Shown one piece after another: positions 45,024-57,263 of a stretch of 64,000 bases of DNA. A program made the translations under genes and the position numbers. The first letter of the stretch is position 1; each line of letters starts with the position of its first letter. Location: NCBI GenBank assembly GCA_015178975.1, contig WHVD01000040.1, positions 62,001 through 126,000 on the forward strand. The letters run 5' to 3'. The notes below the pieces were generated by a model. It saw only the letters and a program-made list of their open reading frames with translations. It did no database searches and was not told the origin of the DNA. The stretch comes from Hysterangium stoloniferum (Eukaryota > Basidiomycota > Agaricomycetes > Hysterangiales > Hysterangiaceae).

Positions 45024-46226
45024 TGTCACAGAGCTTCAACAATAAAAAAAGCAAAGGTCCAGTAATTTAAATACTGATAGATTAATGAGCTGTGCTATTA
45101 AGCTTAATCAACTCAAATCAATGCTTATTTGTAACTATTAATAGTTATTTAACAAGGTGTTAAATAATTTATTAATAGAGAAAATAATATGTATTGGATT
45201 ATCTGAGTGCTTGTACTTGATTAATTCAATAAACTTAGGGCTGGGCCTTGAATAATCTAGTATTGGCAGGGACTTCAGTAAGGATACTTGTTAGGTTTAT
45301 TATGTAATTAATAAGCCTAAAGGGTAGCTGTGAGGCTGGGGGAACTTAGATGATTAGCTAAGTCCAAGAGTTGCTGACAAAGATTCAAGATGCTGCAAGT
45401 GTAGGTGCTTGCAGTGAGTGTATCAGACTAAGGCTATTATTGTCCTTAGGATGATGAGGTAAGCTTCTGTGCTGTACTGTAAAATATGTGTGATAGATGA
45501 TTTTATTGGAAAGTTGGCCCTCCTTATATACATCTTGATAACTAAATGATTAGCTAATTATTTAGTTTATGAGGTCACTAGTTAGATCATAATGACCTCA
45601 TATTCTACTCATTATTTACCCTTTATTTATCACATGATTCCCCTCTCTGAGACAAGGGTTCCAACCTTTGGCTTGAACATGAAGGTTCAAGGCCGCGGTC
45701 CCGGGACGGAAGCAAATGATGAGTTGGCGGAATCAATTAATGACTTGGGTAGTCACATCCGTGACCTGTGTGACATTCCGACACCGGACTGTGACTTGTG
45801 TGACATCTTGTAATTGTCACCTGCTGACAAATCATTCCCTCAATCCCAAATTTGAAGCACCAGGCACAAATGATGACATAATGTGTTCCTGTGCTTCCAC
45901 TGGAGGCTTATCTAATAAGTCCCGTGACTAGTGTTACAGTCACTCATGTGACTAAATGCTAGTCACTAGTGTGAAAGCAAGGCAATGTGCCGGGCAGTAA
46001 TAACTAAGTAAAGAAAATATAAATAATTAGTTAAAAATTATAATAATTTAATTAAGTAATAATAGCATAATATGAGTCCATATATGCTATTATTTATGTG
46101 AAGTTAAAAGGAATAAGGCCTATCTTTCACAATAAATATAGTAAAAATACAATAAAAATTCGAGAAAATATTAAATAATTCAAAGAAAATTAAGAGAACA
46201 TTATGAGATAATACTGATACCTCACA
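45024..46226 (-). repeat. family G LTR inside Copia C pol
   Basis: Sense strand TGTGAGGTATCAG to AGCTCTGTGACA, 1203 bp, with promoter TATATAAGGAGGGCC near 45525 and one GTCACATCCGTGAC unit (45755). A second copy lies at 57534-58253. No matching TSD was found (TATAG and CTGTC flank it). Confidence 0.75.
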
Positions 46227-47515
46227 CTGTCAGTGACGCGTGTCTCGTCATCTGCCCATGCCTTGCCGGTGGCCCTCAAATCTTGTATATTGTTCTCCGA
46301 GGCTATGGAGTCCTGGAGTGCTTTTGTTGGTATAGGGATGCACAATGAGTGGCATGGCATAGGTGCCATGACCGTTGGTTTGGGAGTGGGCAGAGGCGTG
46401 TTAGTCGGTGCTGCATGGTCGTGAGCTGGTGCATTGTCAGCATTACTTGCCTCCCCCTCGCTTGGGGTGTCATTCAGCATCTTGTGAGTGCGAGCTTCTT
46501 CAAAGATTATGTCACGTGAGTGGAAGATGCGCCGGGTTTCTGGGTCATAAATTCGGTAAGCATCACGACCAAAGTAGCCTATATGGATCCCCTTAATTGA
46601 CCGTGGATCCAGTTTCCTCAGCCCACCTCCAGCTTTGACTGGTATCTTAGCATAGGCGGTGCAGCCAAGTGGTCGTAAGTGTGAGATGTCGGGTTTCTTT
46701 CCATACCCCAGTTTGAAAGGCATCGTGTCGGGGTGTCTAGCGGTGGGGATGAAATTCATCACGTATATGATTGCCGCCGCGATTTCACACCATAGTGATG
46801 GTGGGAGGCTGTTTTCATATAGGCAAACGTGAACCCTCTCGATGATAGTGCGGTGACACTGTTCGACAACACCGTTTGTTGAAGAGGAGTAAGCGGTCGT
46901 CATCTCATGTACAATGCCTTGTTCGTTGAGATATGTGGTCCACAAGGTATTGGTGAATTTGGTGCCTTCATCTGTGCATATGGTGCGTAATTTTATTCCT
47001 GTCTGACGCTCAGTTAGTGTGGCATAATTTTTGAATGCAGATAAAGTCACCTCGGCTGCTTTGGTTGACAGGAAGAAAACTTTGTGATGGTTGCTATACC
47101 CATCAACACAGGGCATCATATAGCTTCTGCCACCAGCTGATTGTACTCGGGATGGCCCCCACAGGTCAATATAGGTGCGTTCCCCGATTGCCGTCTCTCG
47201 TTCACCATTAATATGGAATGGGCGACGCGTCTGCTTCCCCATCACACACCCTTCACATATCCCGGGTCGAGTATCATGGGTGGTTACTTCCATTCCTTGG
47301 ACGATATCGCGTTTGGTCATCCGTTCAACAGTGTCATAGCTAACGTGACCGAGGCGTCGATGCCAAGTGTCGATGTCAGTTGGCCAGTTGTGGGATTTGG
47401 CGGCAAGGGCGCTCGCGTCAGTGTCAATTGCCATTGTCAGATGTGTGGTCGCAATGGGCGGAGATATGGTACTTGGGATAGGGCCAGTTGGTGGGACGAT
47501 TTCAATCCTATACAT
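46227..47515 (-). pseudogene. Copia C integrase
   Basis: GAG-pre-integrase zinc site WHRRLGHVSYDTVERM with ICEGCVMGKQTRRPFH (HHCC), then the DDE core: YIDLWGPSRVQSAGG, ICTDEGTKFTNTLWTTYL (DEG in place of DNG), and SSTNGVVEQCHRTIIERV. C-terminal PFKLGYGKKPDISHLRPLGC and KGIHIGYFGRDAYRIYDPET follow, then a Pro/Ala linker. The frame ends in family G LTR sequence (VRYQYYLIMFS). Confidence 0.9.
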
Positions 47516-48806
47516 TGTCCCTTCTCCCTTCCCATAATGGCCATCCAGCTGGATTGATAAATATTACCCCCTTCCCCCCCAAAAGTCACGTAGCAACCAT
47601 TGCCATCGAGTTTCCCTATGGACACAAAATTGTGGGAAAGTGTTGGGCAATGGAGTGCATCCCTGAAGGTGAGACTGATGACACGTCCGTTGTATATGCA
47701 GCATTTATTGACTGTCCCTCTTCCAAGTATCTGGAAGGTGCTACCACTATTTACTGTGGACCCATGCTTCCCTGTATATGATTTGTACGATGAAAAATCG
47801 TCTATATTCATGAAGAAATGGTCGCTCGCTGCTGAATCCGCATAGGTGGTGATACTTGATGTTGCTGGTTCCACCTGTGTCATGAGGGCATAGAATTCCC
47901 CAGACCCAGATGTGAAAGGGGTGGGTGGTATGATTGCCACATTCGCTGTCAGTTTTGATTGTGCCTCACTTGGCGATTTCTGTTGTTGTGAGCCTTGGTT
48001 TCCACTGGTTGCAACCCCCTTCTTCCTCCACCAATCTGGATACTGACCTTCCATTCCTCCCCCAGACTTGAAGCATTTGTCGATGGTATGCCCCACACAT
48101 TTGCAATTCGGGTTGGAGCAGATGTCAGTGGATCGGTTGTGTCTGGTTGTCGCGAAGGCTTGTGACGATTGTGGTATTTGCTTTCTGTGCCAAGCAAGTG
48201 TCATGTCGTATAGGGTAAGATTCGCAATCACTTCCTGTGAGGGTTTCAGTGAGAAAAGGGTCCCAATGACTATATCCCATTCCTTTGGCATTGAGGCAAT
48301 CACGATTATGTGGAAGGTTGTGTCGTCCATTCTTCCCCCTTGTGCGTTGACTTTTGCCCATCCTTCCCGTAGCCATGCAAAATGAGCTAGGATATCTGTG
48401 TCGTCAATGTGTTTGATTGCGCGAAGTGGATTGTCGGCATTTAGCAAGCCTATATCAGACATTGTGCTATGGATTTTCTTCAATGCGGACCACGCTTCAT
48501 GTGCAGTATCTGTGGGTTGGATGCTGTGACCGACAGGATTTTTAACGTTTAAATCAATCATCGCTTTTGCATAAGCATTGCATTGTCCCACTCCTCGGGT
48601 GAAGGGTTCTTGGATCCCCAGTAGCTCATTGGTGTGTAGACTGTGTTAGTGGTGGTGGGGGAAGGATTCTGTATTGTTCCATCCAAGTACCCTTGGACAC
48701 CTCGTGCACCAGCGGTGGACCAAATGGTGTTGTGCCATGTAAGCCAACTCTGTCCGTCAAAACACTCTTCTGATGGGAGCATGAATAGGGCCAGCTGTGT
48801 GGACAT
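47437..48806 (-). pseudogene. Copia C gag and protease
   Basis: Starts MSTQLALFMLPSEECFDGQS at 48806. A frameshift near 48590 passes to CNAYAKAMIDLNVKNPVGHS, HEAWSALKKIHSTMSD, LREGWAKVNAQGGRMDD (UBN2-type gag) and the zinc knuckle CSNPNCKCVGHTIDKC (C-x4-C-x4-H-x4-C). Protease follows with TTYADSAASDHFF (D-S-A in place of D-S-G) and FRDALHCPTLSHNFVSIGKL. Another shift near 47510 separates it from integrase. Confidence 0.9.
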
Positions 48807-48972
48807 TTTTTTTTTAAATCATGTGGGAGGTCAAGTTCAGGTTCAGGGTTTGGGGTCAGTCAGGTTCAGGTTCAGTAAGTTCTGTTGGTTTCTGGTGTGA
48901 TGATGGTTTCTCAATAATGCTGTATACGTCGGCTTTCGGTTCGAGTTCGGATTGGTTCAGCAACATGGGTCG

Positions 48973-48984
48973 GGGCCCATAACC
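48973..48984 (-). other. Copia C primer-binding site
   Basis: Plus strand GGGCCCATAACC, sense GGTTATGGGCCC, identical to the Copia A site and adjacent to the 5' LTR. Confidence 0.8.
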
Positions 48985-49318
48985 TATAACAAATATACTC
49001 AGTTGACACGTAAGGGTGATTCGACTATAGTTGTTACCTATAACAAATATACTATGACATGCTTTTGTTAACCTATTGTGACTATAATCAAGAAGATGAT
49101 AACATACCTCAGTCAACACGTAAGGGTGATTCGACTGAGGTATGGGTGTGTAACTTTTGTAGTTAAATACTCTTCGGTACGGCTGAGATGGTAATATGTG
49201 TTCTAAGGTACAGTATGGCTGGGTACTGTCATATAAGCTTGATATGGGATGGGATGGTGATGTTTAGTGCATTGTGTAAGTTTAGACTTAAGCTTGGGTG
49301 CACGAGTCTATTTCAACA
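48985..49318 (-). repeat. 5' LTR of Copia C
   Basis: 334 bp, near-identical to 43041-43363. Contains two copies of the motif CTCAGTYRACACGTAAGGG followed by GATTCGACT. Confidence 0.92.
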
Positions 49319-49445
49319 ATCACAGTACTACTTTCAATTAGGTTAGTGTTTCTTTTTTCTGTTTTGTCTATTGGGGCCTGGCCCTATGCAAGATGTAGCA
49401 AGTACATAAGTTGTTATATATCTGCTTAGGTGGGGGTCAGGCTTT

Positions 49446-49737
49446 TGTCACAACTGTCACAGTCACAACATTGTCACAAAATATTTAAGGTAACCTTCAA
49501 CTATTGTTTGACTCATCTTCAACAAATCTTCAACTCGACCTTCTATTCAACATCTTCGACACCCTCAAAAATATTTGACAAACATTTGACATACATATAT
49601 TCAACTTGTCTCATTTCAATGTCATATATGATTTCATTCTTAGGTCATAGTATAATCATAGTTTAGCAAAGGAAGGCATAAAAGGGCAATGAAAGGAACA
49701 AAGGAAGTCAGTCAGAAAATCTTGACTATCATCTGTA
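49446..49737 (+). repeat. LTR family D fragment
   Basis: Sense orientation. Starts TGTCACAACTGTCACAG; promoter-like CATAAAAGGGCAATG near 49677 followed by AGTCAGTCAGAAAATC. Cut at 49737 by the next element. Confidence 0.6.
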
Positions 49738-49963
49738 CACAGTGGCTCAAAAAACTGTCCCAATGTTTTCTCATTTTTGAAAGGTTAGGTTGGTATGGAC
49801 CACTGACATAAGCAGAAAATCTAAGTAAATTATCAAAGGTACTATATGTAAGCCTTGGTTCATGTGATTTGAATCAAACCCCATTAAATAATAAATAGAA
49901 CAAAACAGCTACTCATTGGGACATTTTTTTGACCCTTTATTTTTTGACCTGTGTTCCTACTGT
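49738..49963. mobile_element. short inverted-repeat (MITE-like) element
   Basis: Left end CACAGTGGCTCAAAAAACTG then TCCCAATG; the right side reads CATTGGGACATTTTTTTGAC, its near complement. About 200 bp without coding capacity. Possibly the end of the adjacent mariner element. Confidence 0.4.
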
Positions 49964-50059
49964 TATACACCAGTGCAAGGCAGAGGGAGGCCATGGGAAC
50001 AATAAAACATATCACATGACTTTATTTCTATATGTTTGACAGGTTTAAAGTGGTTCAAC

Positions 50060-50740
50060 TACATGCTGACTTCTTACCAGATCTATTTCTGCTGCTCAGC
50101 ACTCTTCTATTGTCTCTCTCCTCAATGAAGGCTATTTCTATCACCAAATCCAGGAAGGAACTGGTCTAGGCAAGAGTACTGTGAATATGATTAGTAGGGA
50201 AGTGGATAGGAACAAGGAGAACAATCTTGGGGGCCATCCTTCCAAGCTTTCTGGTTGTGACAAATAGTCAATAATCTGTCAAATCTGCTCTGGACAGCTT
50301 GATAATGCAGTTCAGGCTACCCAATTCATTAATTCTATTATCTCCAACCCTGTCACTCCCCAAACAGTTTGGAGATGAGAGTAGTGGAAAGTTTTGAAAA
50401 GTTGGAAATGGAGGGGGCCAATGGTTACTTTCAGCAGGACAATGATCCTAAACATACATCTTGGCAGGCAACAAAATGGTTTGAGGACAAGGAAATTCAA
50501 GTACTATCCTGGCCTCCCCAATCCCCTGATATTAACCCCATAGAACATCTTTGGGAACACCTTAAATGCCAACTCCAAAAATATAACACATCCATGAATT
50601 GTGGGAGAGAGTGGTGGAGGAGTGGAATGCAATTCAACCAGAAGTCTGTCAAGATCTAATAGAAAGTATGCCTAGAAGGATCAGGGCAGTTATAAAGGAA
50701 AAAGGTGTTGGTTTTAGTTATATTATGTTGTAAGTCATTG
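50060..50740 (+). pseudogene. Tc1/mariner transposase relic with internal deletion
   Basis: N-terminal helix-turn-helix region: SIVSLLNEGYFYHQIQEGTG and LGKSTVNMISREV, NKENNLGGHPSKLSG, QATQFINSIISNPVTPQTV. The central domain with the first catalytic Asp is missing. After a short gap comes GYFQQDNDPKHTSWQATKWF (second Asp), VLSWPPQSPDINPIEHLWEH (third acidic residue) and a tail SMPRRIRAVIKEKG. It is a different subfamily from the element at 25194. Confidence 0.85.
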
Positions 50741-51160
50741 AGGAAACTCATGCTTTACCCAATACCACTTTCATAGAATATGCTCGGCTAAGATGTACCT
50801 TACAGTAGCTTAGTCATATGTACAAAAATTTGTCTGTTTTCATTATACCGTCAACATTTACCAGGTTATGGGCCCTGCCTCATTGCTTGAAAAAGTCACA
50901 TTAATACTATCTCATTATCTTATGTCTAACATCAACACCTTACTTGCAAGTGTCCTGAAACCCTCAGGTGATAACTACCACAAATGGAAACCTTCACTGT
51001 CAATGGTTCTGCATCATTCTGGATCTTGGAGTGTTGTGAGTAGTGGAACAAAGCCACCTAAAGATGAGAGTAGCAAAGAGTATTTGGAATGGGAATAGCA
51101 TTCAGATGATGGTTACACAGCAATTGGGCTTATGATCAAAACAAGTCAACAATCATATAA
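50741..51160 (+). pseudogene. Copia D 5' end with primer site and gag start
   Basis: LTR tail ends CAACATTTACCA, then primer site GGTTATGGGCCC (50864-50875) and a gag start MSNINTLLASVLKPSGDNYH at 50922 with KWKPSLSMVLHHSGSWSVVS (UBN2-type). One stop precedes HSDDGYTAIGLMIK. The element is cut at about 51160. Confidence 0.8.
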
Positions 51161-53240
51161 TGTCTCTAAAGATTCCTTTATAGCATTTATCTAGGAAGAC
51201 TATTCTTATGTATTTTGTAAGTTGTCTGTAAGTTCTTTCCAATTCATCCATTGATACATCTTTATCAACTGTTCTCTTATTTTCTACTATCAGGTACTTA
51301 CATTCATGTATATTATCTGTCAAATCTCTTTTATAATAACTAACAACAAAATATGGTATCAGAATCTTAGATATATCCACATCATCCCTATCTGTTGTAC
51401 TATATTGTATAGTTAATTGTAGAGTAATTACAAATTGTGGTTGAAATAATATTCCTAAGATAATGTTCCATGGTGCATACCAAAAGCATTCTAACTGTAT
51501 GGATATGCTTATGCTCACCAAGGAACAATATGTTGACTTCACTTTGAATTGGTCACAAAGTATCACCATGTCCCTCCTCATGATAATTGAGCTCATCAAG
51601 TAAATATCTTATTAGAGTATCTCACTTTACCAATACTAGCTCTTATTAATCTCTGTCTGAGGTTTAACAAAACTTACATGTTCTCCCTCTGCCCATCCAC
51701 CCCACCAACAGATTGTTGCTAGCATCCAACATTTTCTGACTGGGATGCAATATTGAGAGCCACCACCAGAAACAGTGAGTTGAAAGATGAGTGAGTGCAG
51801 CCCCTGTACAAAACTCTTTGATCCATTTCCGGACCACATCATGAGACATGGCAGATCCAGGTTGAACAATATCATCGCTCCCTACAGATGGCAATAAAAA
51901 ATCCTCAGACTGCAATATTCAGCCATAGACATGTGATTCAAGAAAACTAATCCAGTTACACATATGCTGATCCACATGAACAGATGGTAGTTTGGGCTGT
52001 GGATATATTTCATATATGTGTCTTATACACTTTGTGTGTCAATTTCTCAAAATATCTGTGGCTGTGTACATATCCTGCAGACCCACCTCATTGTTGAGCT
52101 TACACTGCCAGTTCTTCCTCTCAACAAGAGATAATTTCCAATGTGGTATTCTAAACTCATCTTCCATCACACATCCAAATGGGAGATACTTCCACTTCAC
52201 AGTTTCAAAATTCCTATTTTGGATGCCACAAAACTAGTTTAAAATGGTACATGTATTAATATTGAAGAATTAATTGCATACTTGGTCCAGACAGTCCATG
52301 CAGTGGCAGATAATGCATGGAACCCAGATACTTGTGCAACATTTGCCACTCATTCAAAGAGAGTTCAGTTGCATGACAAAGAGGAATGTATACCAGAAAG
52401 ACTCTCTATGACCACTCAAAAATGTGCTCCATATACATAGCTCAAGCTCATGGCCCACAAGTATGCCTGAATTCCTTCTTTGCCATGTTTTTTGCTTGCA
52501 GTGTGAATAGTGTCCATCACATTTGATGCAGTCACTGGATTCCAACTGCAGTATTAGAAGATTCATCCCACCTCCATGGTCCTTGATAAAGACCTCCACT
52601 GTCTCTGGAGAGGGAGAGGGAGAGGGATCAGTGTTCTGTTAGTGAGCACAGTCTGGAAATAACAAATGGTTAAGCTTATGAATTATCCCAATATTCCTTG
52701 AATACAGCATGGGCACATCTGCCATTGACTTCCCCAGATTATTTTCAAAGCACTTCCAGCTAATAATACTGGCCAGTGCCCATGGGGATGCTCAATTTGG
52801 TTTGATATCAAATGCATGAGCCAAATCTGCCATAGTCCACTTCACCCCTTCCAGGCTGTCAGGACAACCTCTTGGATTCTCTAATGTGCTTTCCAATTTA
52901 GAGCCTTCCACCAATCCCTTCAACCATGCCTTTCCATGCTGGATATATGTATCCATCATAGCCATTAGAACTATTACTCGCCATACCATGCTTTCTTTTC
53001 GAGGCTTGTTTGAGTCATTCAGTATTGGCCAAGAGCTGCCTTTGACATTTGTTCTACAGTACCTTTGTTGTGGTATTGAGCAGCTAGTCATTGTAGAATG
53101 CTTCAATAAACATTCTACTCAGAATATTTGAATGTGCAATTTAAATTTTACTCCCATGTACTGCATCAAGTAGTATTGTCAATATATACATTGGGTAGAT
53201 GACAAAACAAAAACAATGAAATTTTAACCCATAAATGAAT
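51161..53240 (-). other. unrecognised decayed coding region
   Basis: The minus strand has consecutive frames (53106-52792, 52599-52354, 51915-51636, 51599-51153) that look like pieces of one protein, for example KWTMADLAHAFDIKPN and SSDCIKCDGHYSHCKQKTW. I do not recognise the family. A GAGAGG microsatellite lies at 52604-52625. Confidence 0.35.
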
Positions 53241-53248
53241 TTCCAATG

Positions 53249-54078
53249 TGTTAAGGTGCATCCACGGAGGGTTTCTGGAGAAACCCACAGGAAAGCTGGT
53301 AGGACTTGGCTTCAGCTTATAGCTGCACCCTCACGAGATTGTCTTGTCCAATTTCAAATGGGTGGATGGGAATCCCAGGGAATCCAGGCAGGGTTTGTGG
53401 GTTGAGAGGTCATGGGTTGAGAGGTTAGGGAGTCGAGGTAGATAAGTTGGGGATCGAGTGATAGATGGGTCGGAGCCTATGGGCTCCAACAAGTAAGAGT
53501 GGTGTGTTTCAAAGAGGAATTAACAGCAGAAAATATACTAAGATTACTGGGGGGAATCTAAGCTTATTTTCTGACTAACTGTATGTACAACATCTGCCAG
53601 ACTATATAGACTGTGGAATGAATGTCATACCAAATCCAGTAATAATGAAAACTAAACTAGAAAACATAAAACAAGATAAATAAACACCAAACTTGGTGTT
53701 AGGAATGGAATGGAATGGAACGGAGTGGAGCGGAGTCTGAATCATGACAGGTCATAAAACCACAATGGGAATGGGGCAGGAGCGGAGTCCAAATTGTGAC
53801 AGGTCATTTGACTATAATGGGAACAGGGCTCAGTAAGAGGGCTGACAGGTTTTCCGAGCAGGGTCCAGTAACTGATGTGTGGGACAGGGTCGGAGATAGA
53901 CAGGGATGGAGTCCAGCAGGTATTCCAGTGACTGATACATGAAGTAATGAAGTTGAATGTGGACATGTCTGACATACAGAGTCCAGCAGGAATTCTGGTA
54001 AACTGACAATTGGTGCATATAGGGTGCAGGTGCATATAAGTTAGTGCCTGGAGTCTGGCAGGTATTCCAGTTGTAACA
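53249..54078 (-). repeat. solo chromovirus LTR (family A)
   Basis: Plus view TGTTAAGGTGCATCC to CAGTTGTAACA, 830 bp. Flanks CAATG (53244-53248) and CAATT (54079-54083), a TSD with one mismatch. Contains ACACCAAACTTGGTGTTAGG and the shared motif at 53301-53331. Confidence 0.88.
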
Positions 54079-54240
54079 CAATTCCCAAAAACCAACCTCA
54101 CACCAATCCTATAATCAGTACTAAAAATTGCAGTACTGTATGTATCCTTGCTTTGCCATAGGGGGCATATCAAGGTTTGCATCTTGATTATCCTTATCCA
54201 ACCTGGGTTAAAATGTTAAAAAAGAGTTGGAGTCAGAACC

Positions 54241-57200
54241 TTGATGGGGACATTGTCAGGGGGCAATATCGATTGTGAAGACTCAGAGATAAAAGACAAA
54301 GATGTAGCTGTTGTTGCTCTGACACTGGTGAAAAATGGGCAAACAACCATGGAGATGCAACCCACATGGCCAGGGGACAAACTGCAATATGTCTATCTCT
54401 TTCTGCTTCCAATAGGCATCAACCAGGATATCATGTATTGGAGGTTTAACAGTGCTCCACAGCAGATATACAAACTGATACTGGGTTCGTTTCACATGCT
54501 TGACAAATTAGTAGCTGCATGGATGAGAAATTGGGTTAATGTGCCATCAGTTGGGCCTAAATATGGTTTTATAGCAAATGCTATTGTGAGTTGTATTGCT
54601 GTTGTTCAATGTTGTCAAGGCTAATAGCACTGAAAAACAATGGTTGATTTGCTAGCCCAGCATCAAGTGCCACTGTAACCCTGGTAAGCAGACAACTAAG
54701 TCACACTAGCCACAAAAACTTACACGGATTTACACAGCCTTTCACAGAGAATGGGGAATCCCACACAGATAAAACGAGAGGGCAAAGTAAATAAATAGAT
54801 TTTCTCAATGGCAGGATGGTGAAACAGACCCATCCATAGCCATACAACTTGAATGTCCCATGGACATGTAGGTAAAAATGAACTCAGAGGTGAGGGTAAG
54901 ACATTGGTGCAGAATGACACACAAAGTATTCACTAAGCTCTCCAGTATGCTGCATCAACAAGTATTTACATAACTTGGAAAACCATATACAATAGGTTCT
55001 ATTAATTGACTCTGAATTGTTTAGGATGTAATATGGAGAATTTTTTCTTATGGTTGGTGGCTAACAATATAATAGTCTTAGAGGATATATCACTATTTAA
55101 AAATGGAGTCTTGTAGAAATATAAATTTTACCAGTAAACATCTGACATTATAGTAATCATGGACAACCTCCTAAGGTAGCAGTCAGCATACATATGATGG
55201 AAAATTTGCAAAATTCTTTGGCTATATCATGCAAGTATGGCAATGCAAGCATGTTTATTATTATGACAGCCAACCTGAAATGGAGGGAAATAACTGAAGC
55301 ACTTCTTCCAGGGAAAGCTGCAGCTGTTCACCCAGATATAGTGTCACATGTTTTTGCATTGAAAAAGGCACACTTGCTTCACCTCATTATAAAGAAAAAT
55401 TTCCTTGGCAAAACAGTTGCCTGTGTCCATACCATTGAATTTCAGAAGTGTAGATTGCCTCATATACATTTCTTCATATGACTTGAAGAGGGGGCAAAAC
55501 TTCAGACTCCTGCCAAAGTTGATTCTATGATATCTGCAGAATTTCCAGATCAAGAACAGCACCCAAAGCTTTACAAATTAGTATCTGAGCTCATGACTCA
55601 TATATGTGGTGAAAAATGTATCAAAGATAACAAATGCACAAAGCATTTTCTTAAGCCCTTTTGTGAATTTCCAAGTATTAATGAAGATGGCTAGTCAAAG
55701 TACTGTCATAGAAATGATGGCAGACAACATAAAATCCACGGTCATGAGTTAGACAATCAAAATGTTGTCCCTTACTGTGCTACACTTCTTCTCATTCTGG
55801 AATGTCATATCAATGTTGAGATGACTTTTAATGTTGCTCCATTAAATATGTATATTCACAACTACATATATATACAAAGGACATGATTGTACAACCATGG
55901 AGTTTGGAAAGAACATGATGAAATTTAACAATATATTGATGCCCACTATATCAGTGCACATGAAGTATGTTGGAGACTTTTGGAAGATGAAATACATACT
56001 CAAATTCCTGCTGTCATAGCCCTCCCTGTGCATTAGAGAATCAACAGTCATTTATTTTTTTGGAGGTGTCCAGAAGAAGCTTTGGATGCTGCCCATCATT
56101 CCAAGCCCAAGTTGATGGCATACTTTGAGGTCAATTCTAAAAACACAATAGGCCTGAATGGTAGAGGAGCCAATTCATTTCACTATGTTGAGTTTCCAGA
56201 AATTTTCACATGGAAATCAAAAAAAAAATAGAAAATGGAATACAAAGAAAAGAGGATTTGCCATTGGACATATTCATGTTTGCAGACTGGATCTCAATTA
56301 AGGAGACTGTTTGCTACTATTCTCAGCCAATGCTTTCCCTCTGATACAGTTGCACTCTGGCATGAATTCAAAGCAAACATTTGTGATGACTTGAAATACA
56401 TTCTTTAGACACATCTTCATGAGCCAGACCCATCTGATGAGAAAGTCCATGACTTTGGCCTCTTTAAGCTTGCTGAAATTCTTCATACAAGTGGGAAACC
56501 ACTTTCAGAGTATCCTCTGATGCCTCAATATACAGAGCCATGGGAAGAGAGTGGGAAATCTATTCATCAATCACCAGAGGGCTTATGACTAGGCAACTGA
56601 GCAAATGAAAGTAAATATAAATATTGAAAGTTGAATCAGGGCCAGAGGATTGCATACAATCAAATTATGGATGCTGTCATTGCAAGGCATACAACTGGAG
56701 TAGATGGAAAGCTTTTCTTTTTGAATGGACCTGCACATCCCTGCAGAGGCAAAGGGCTCATTGTACTCTGCATTGCATCCTCTGGCATTGCTTCACTTAT
56801 TCTGAGTGGTGGGTGGACATCTCACAGCATGTTTCAAATTCCCCTTGAGGTTGATGAGAAATCCATCTGTACAATGAAGAAAGGCTCAGATAAGCCCAAT
56901 CTAATGAAAGAGGTCAGCCTTATTATTTGGTATGAGGTTCCAATGTAGAATCACTTTGCCTGTGAGCTAGTAGATCAGAGCCTTAGAGATATCCTTAACA
57001 AGGATATTCCTTTTGGAGGCATTATAGTAGCATGGGTGGTGACTTTCAACACACATTTCTTGTCATTCCTAAAGGTTCAAAAGAAGATATTATTGGTGCA
57101 TGTATCTCATGGTCTCACCTTTGGCACAATGTCAAGATTCTGCTTTTGAGACTGAGAATATGCATGTAGATCCTACTGATCAAGAGTGTTGTTTTTGCTC

Positions 57201-57263
57201 AGTGGATTTTGGATTTTGGACATGGAAAGGACACGCCTCTGGATCATATGTTTAAAGTCCCTG
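54241..57263 (+). pseudogene. Helitron Rep-helicase, degraded
   Basis: Rep part (55194-56160): SCKYGNASMFIIMTANLKWR, EITEALLPGKAAAVHPDIVS, KTVACVHTIEFQKCRLPHIH with the two-His metal motif (PHIHFF), then DDGRQHKIHGHELDNQNVVP, all typical of fungal Helitrons. Helicase part (56624-57260): GQRIAYNQIMDAVIARHTTG, FFLNGPAHPC where Walker A GPAGTGKT should be, VLCIASSGIASLILSGGWTS, LIIWYEVPM (Walker B, D to Y), FGGIIVAWVVTFNTHFLS. Many stops, so inactive. The 127-codon frame at 54241-54624 at the left has no recognisable motif. Confidence 0.85.

Larger units (their letters stand above)
43041..49318 (-). mobile_element. Copia element C, best-preserved element
   Basis: Minus-strand Ty1/Copia with LTRs 43041-43363 and 48985-49318, the perfect duplication ATCAC (43036-43040 and 49319-49323), primer site 48973-48984 and a polypurine tract GGGGGAG against the 3' LTR. 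Long frames survive for gag-protease, integrase and RT-RNase H, and CpG content is higher than in other elements, so it is the most recent arrival here. At least three frameshifts (about 48590, 47510 and 44710) and a family G LTR (45024-46226) break it. Confidence 0.93.

Noticed and set aside
45019..46231. TSD around the family G LTR in Copia C
   Set aside because: The 5-bp flanks (TATAG and CTGTC) do not match, so a clean insertion is not claimed.
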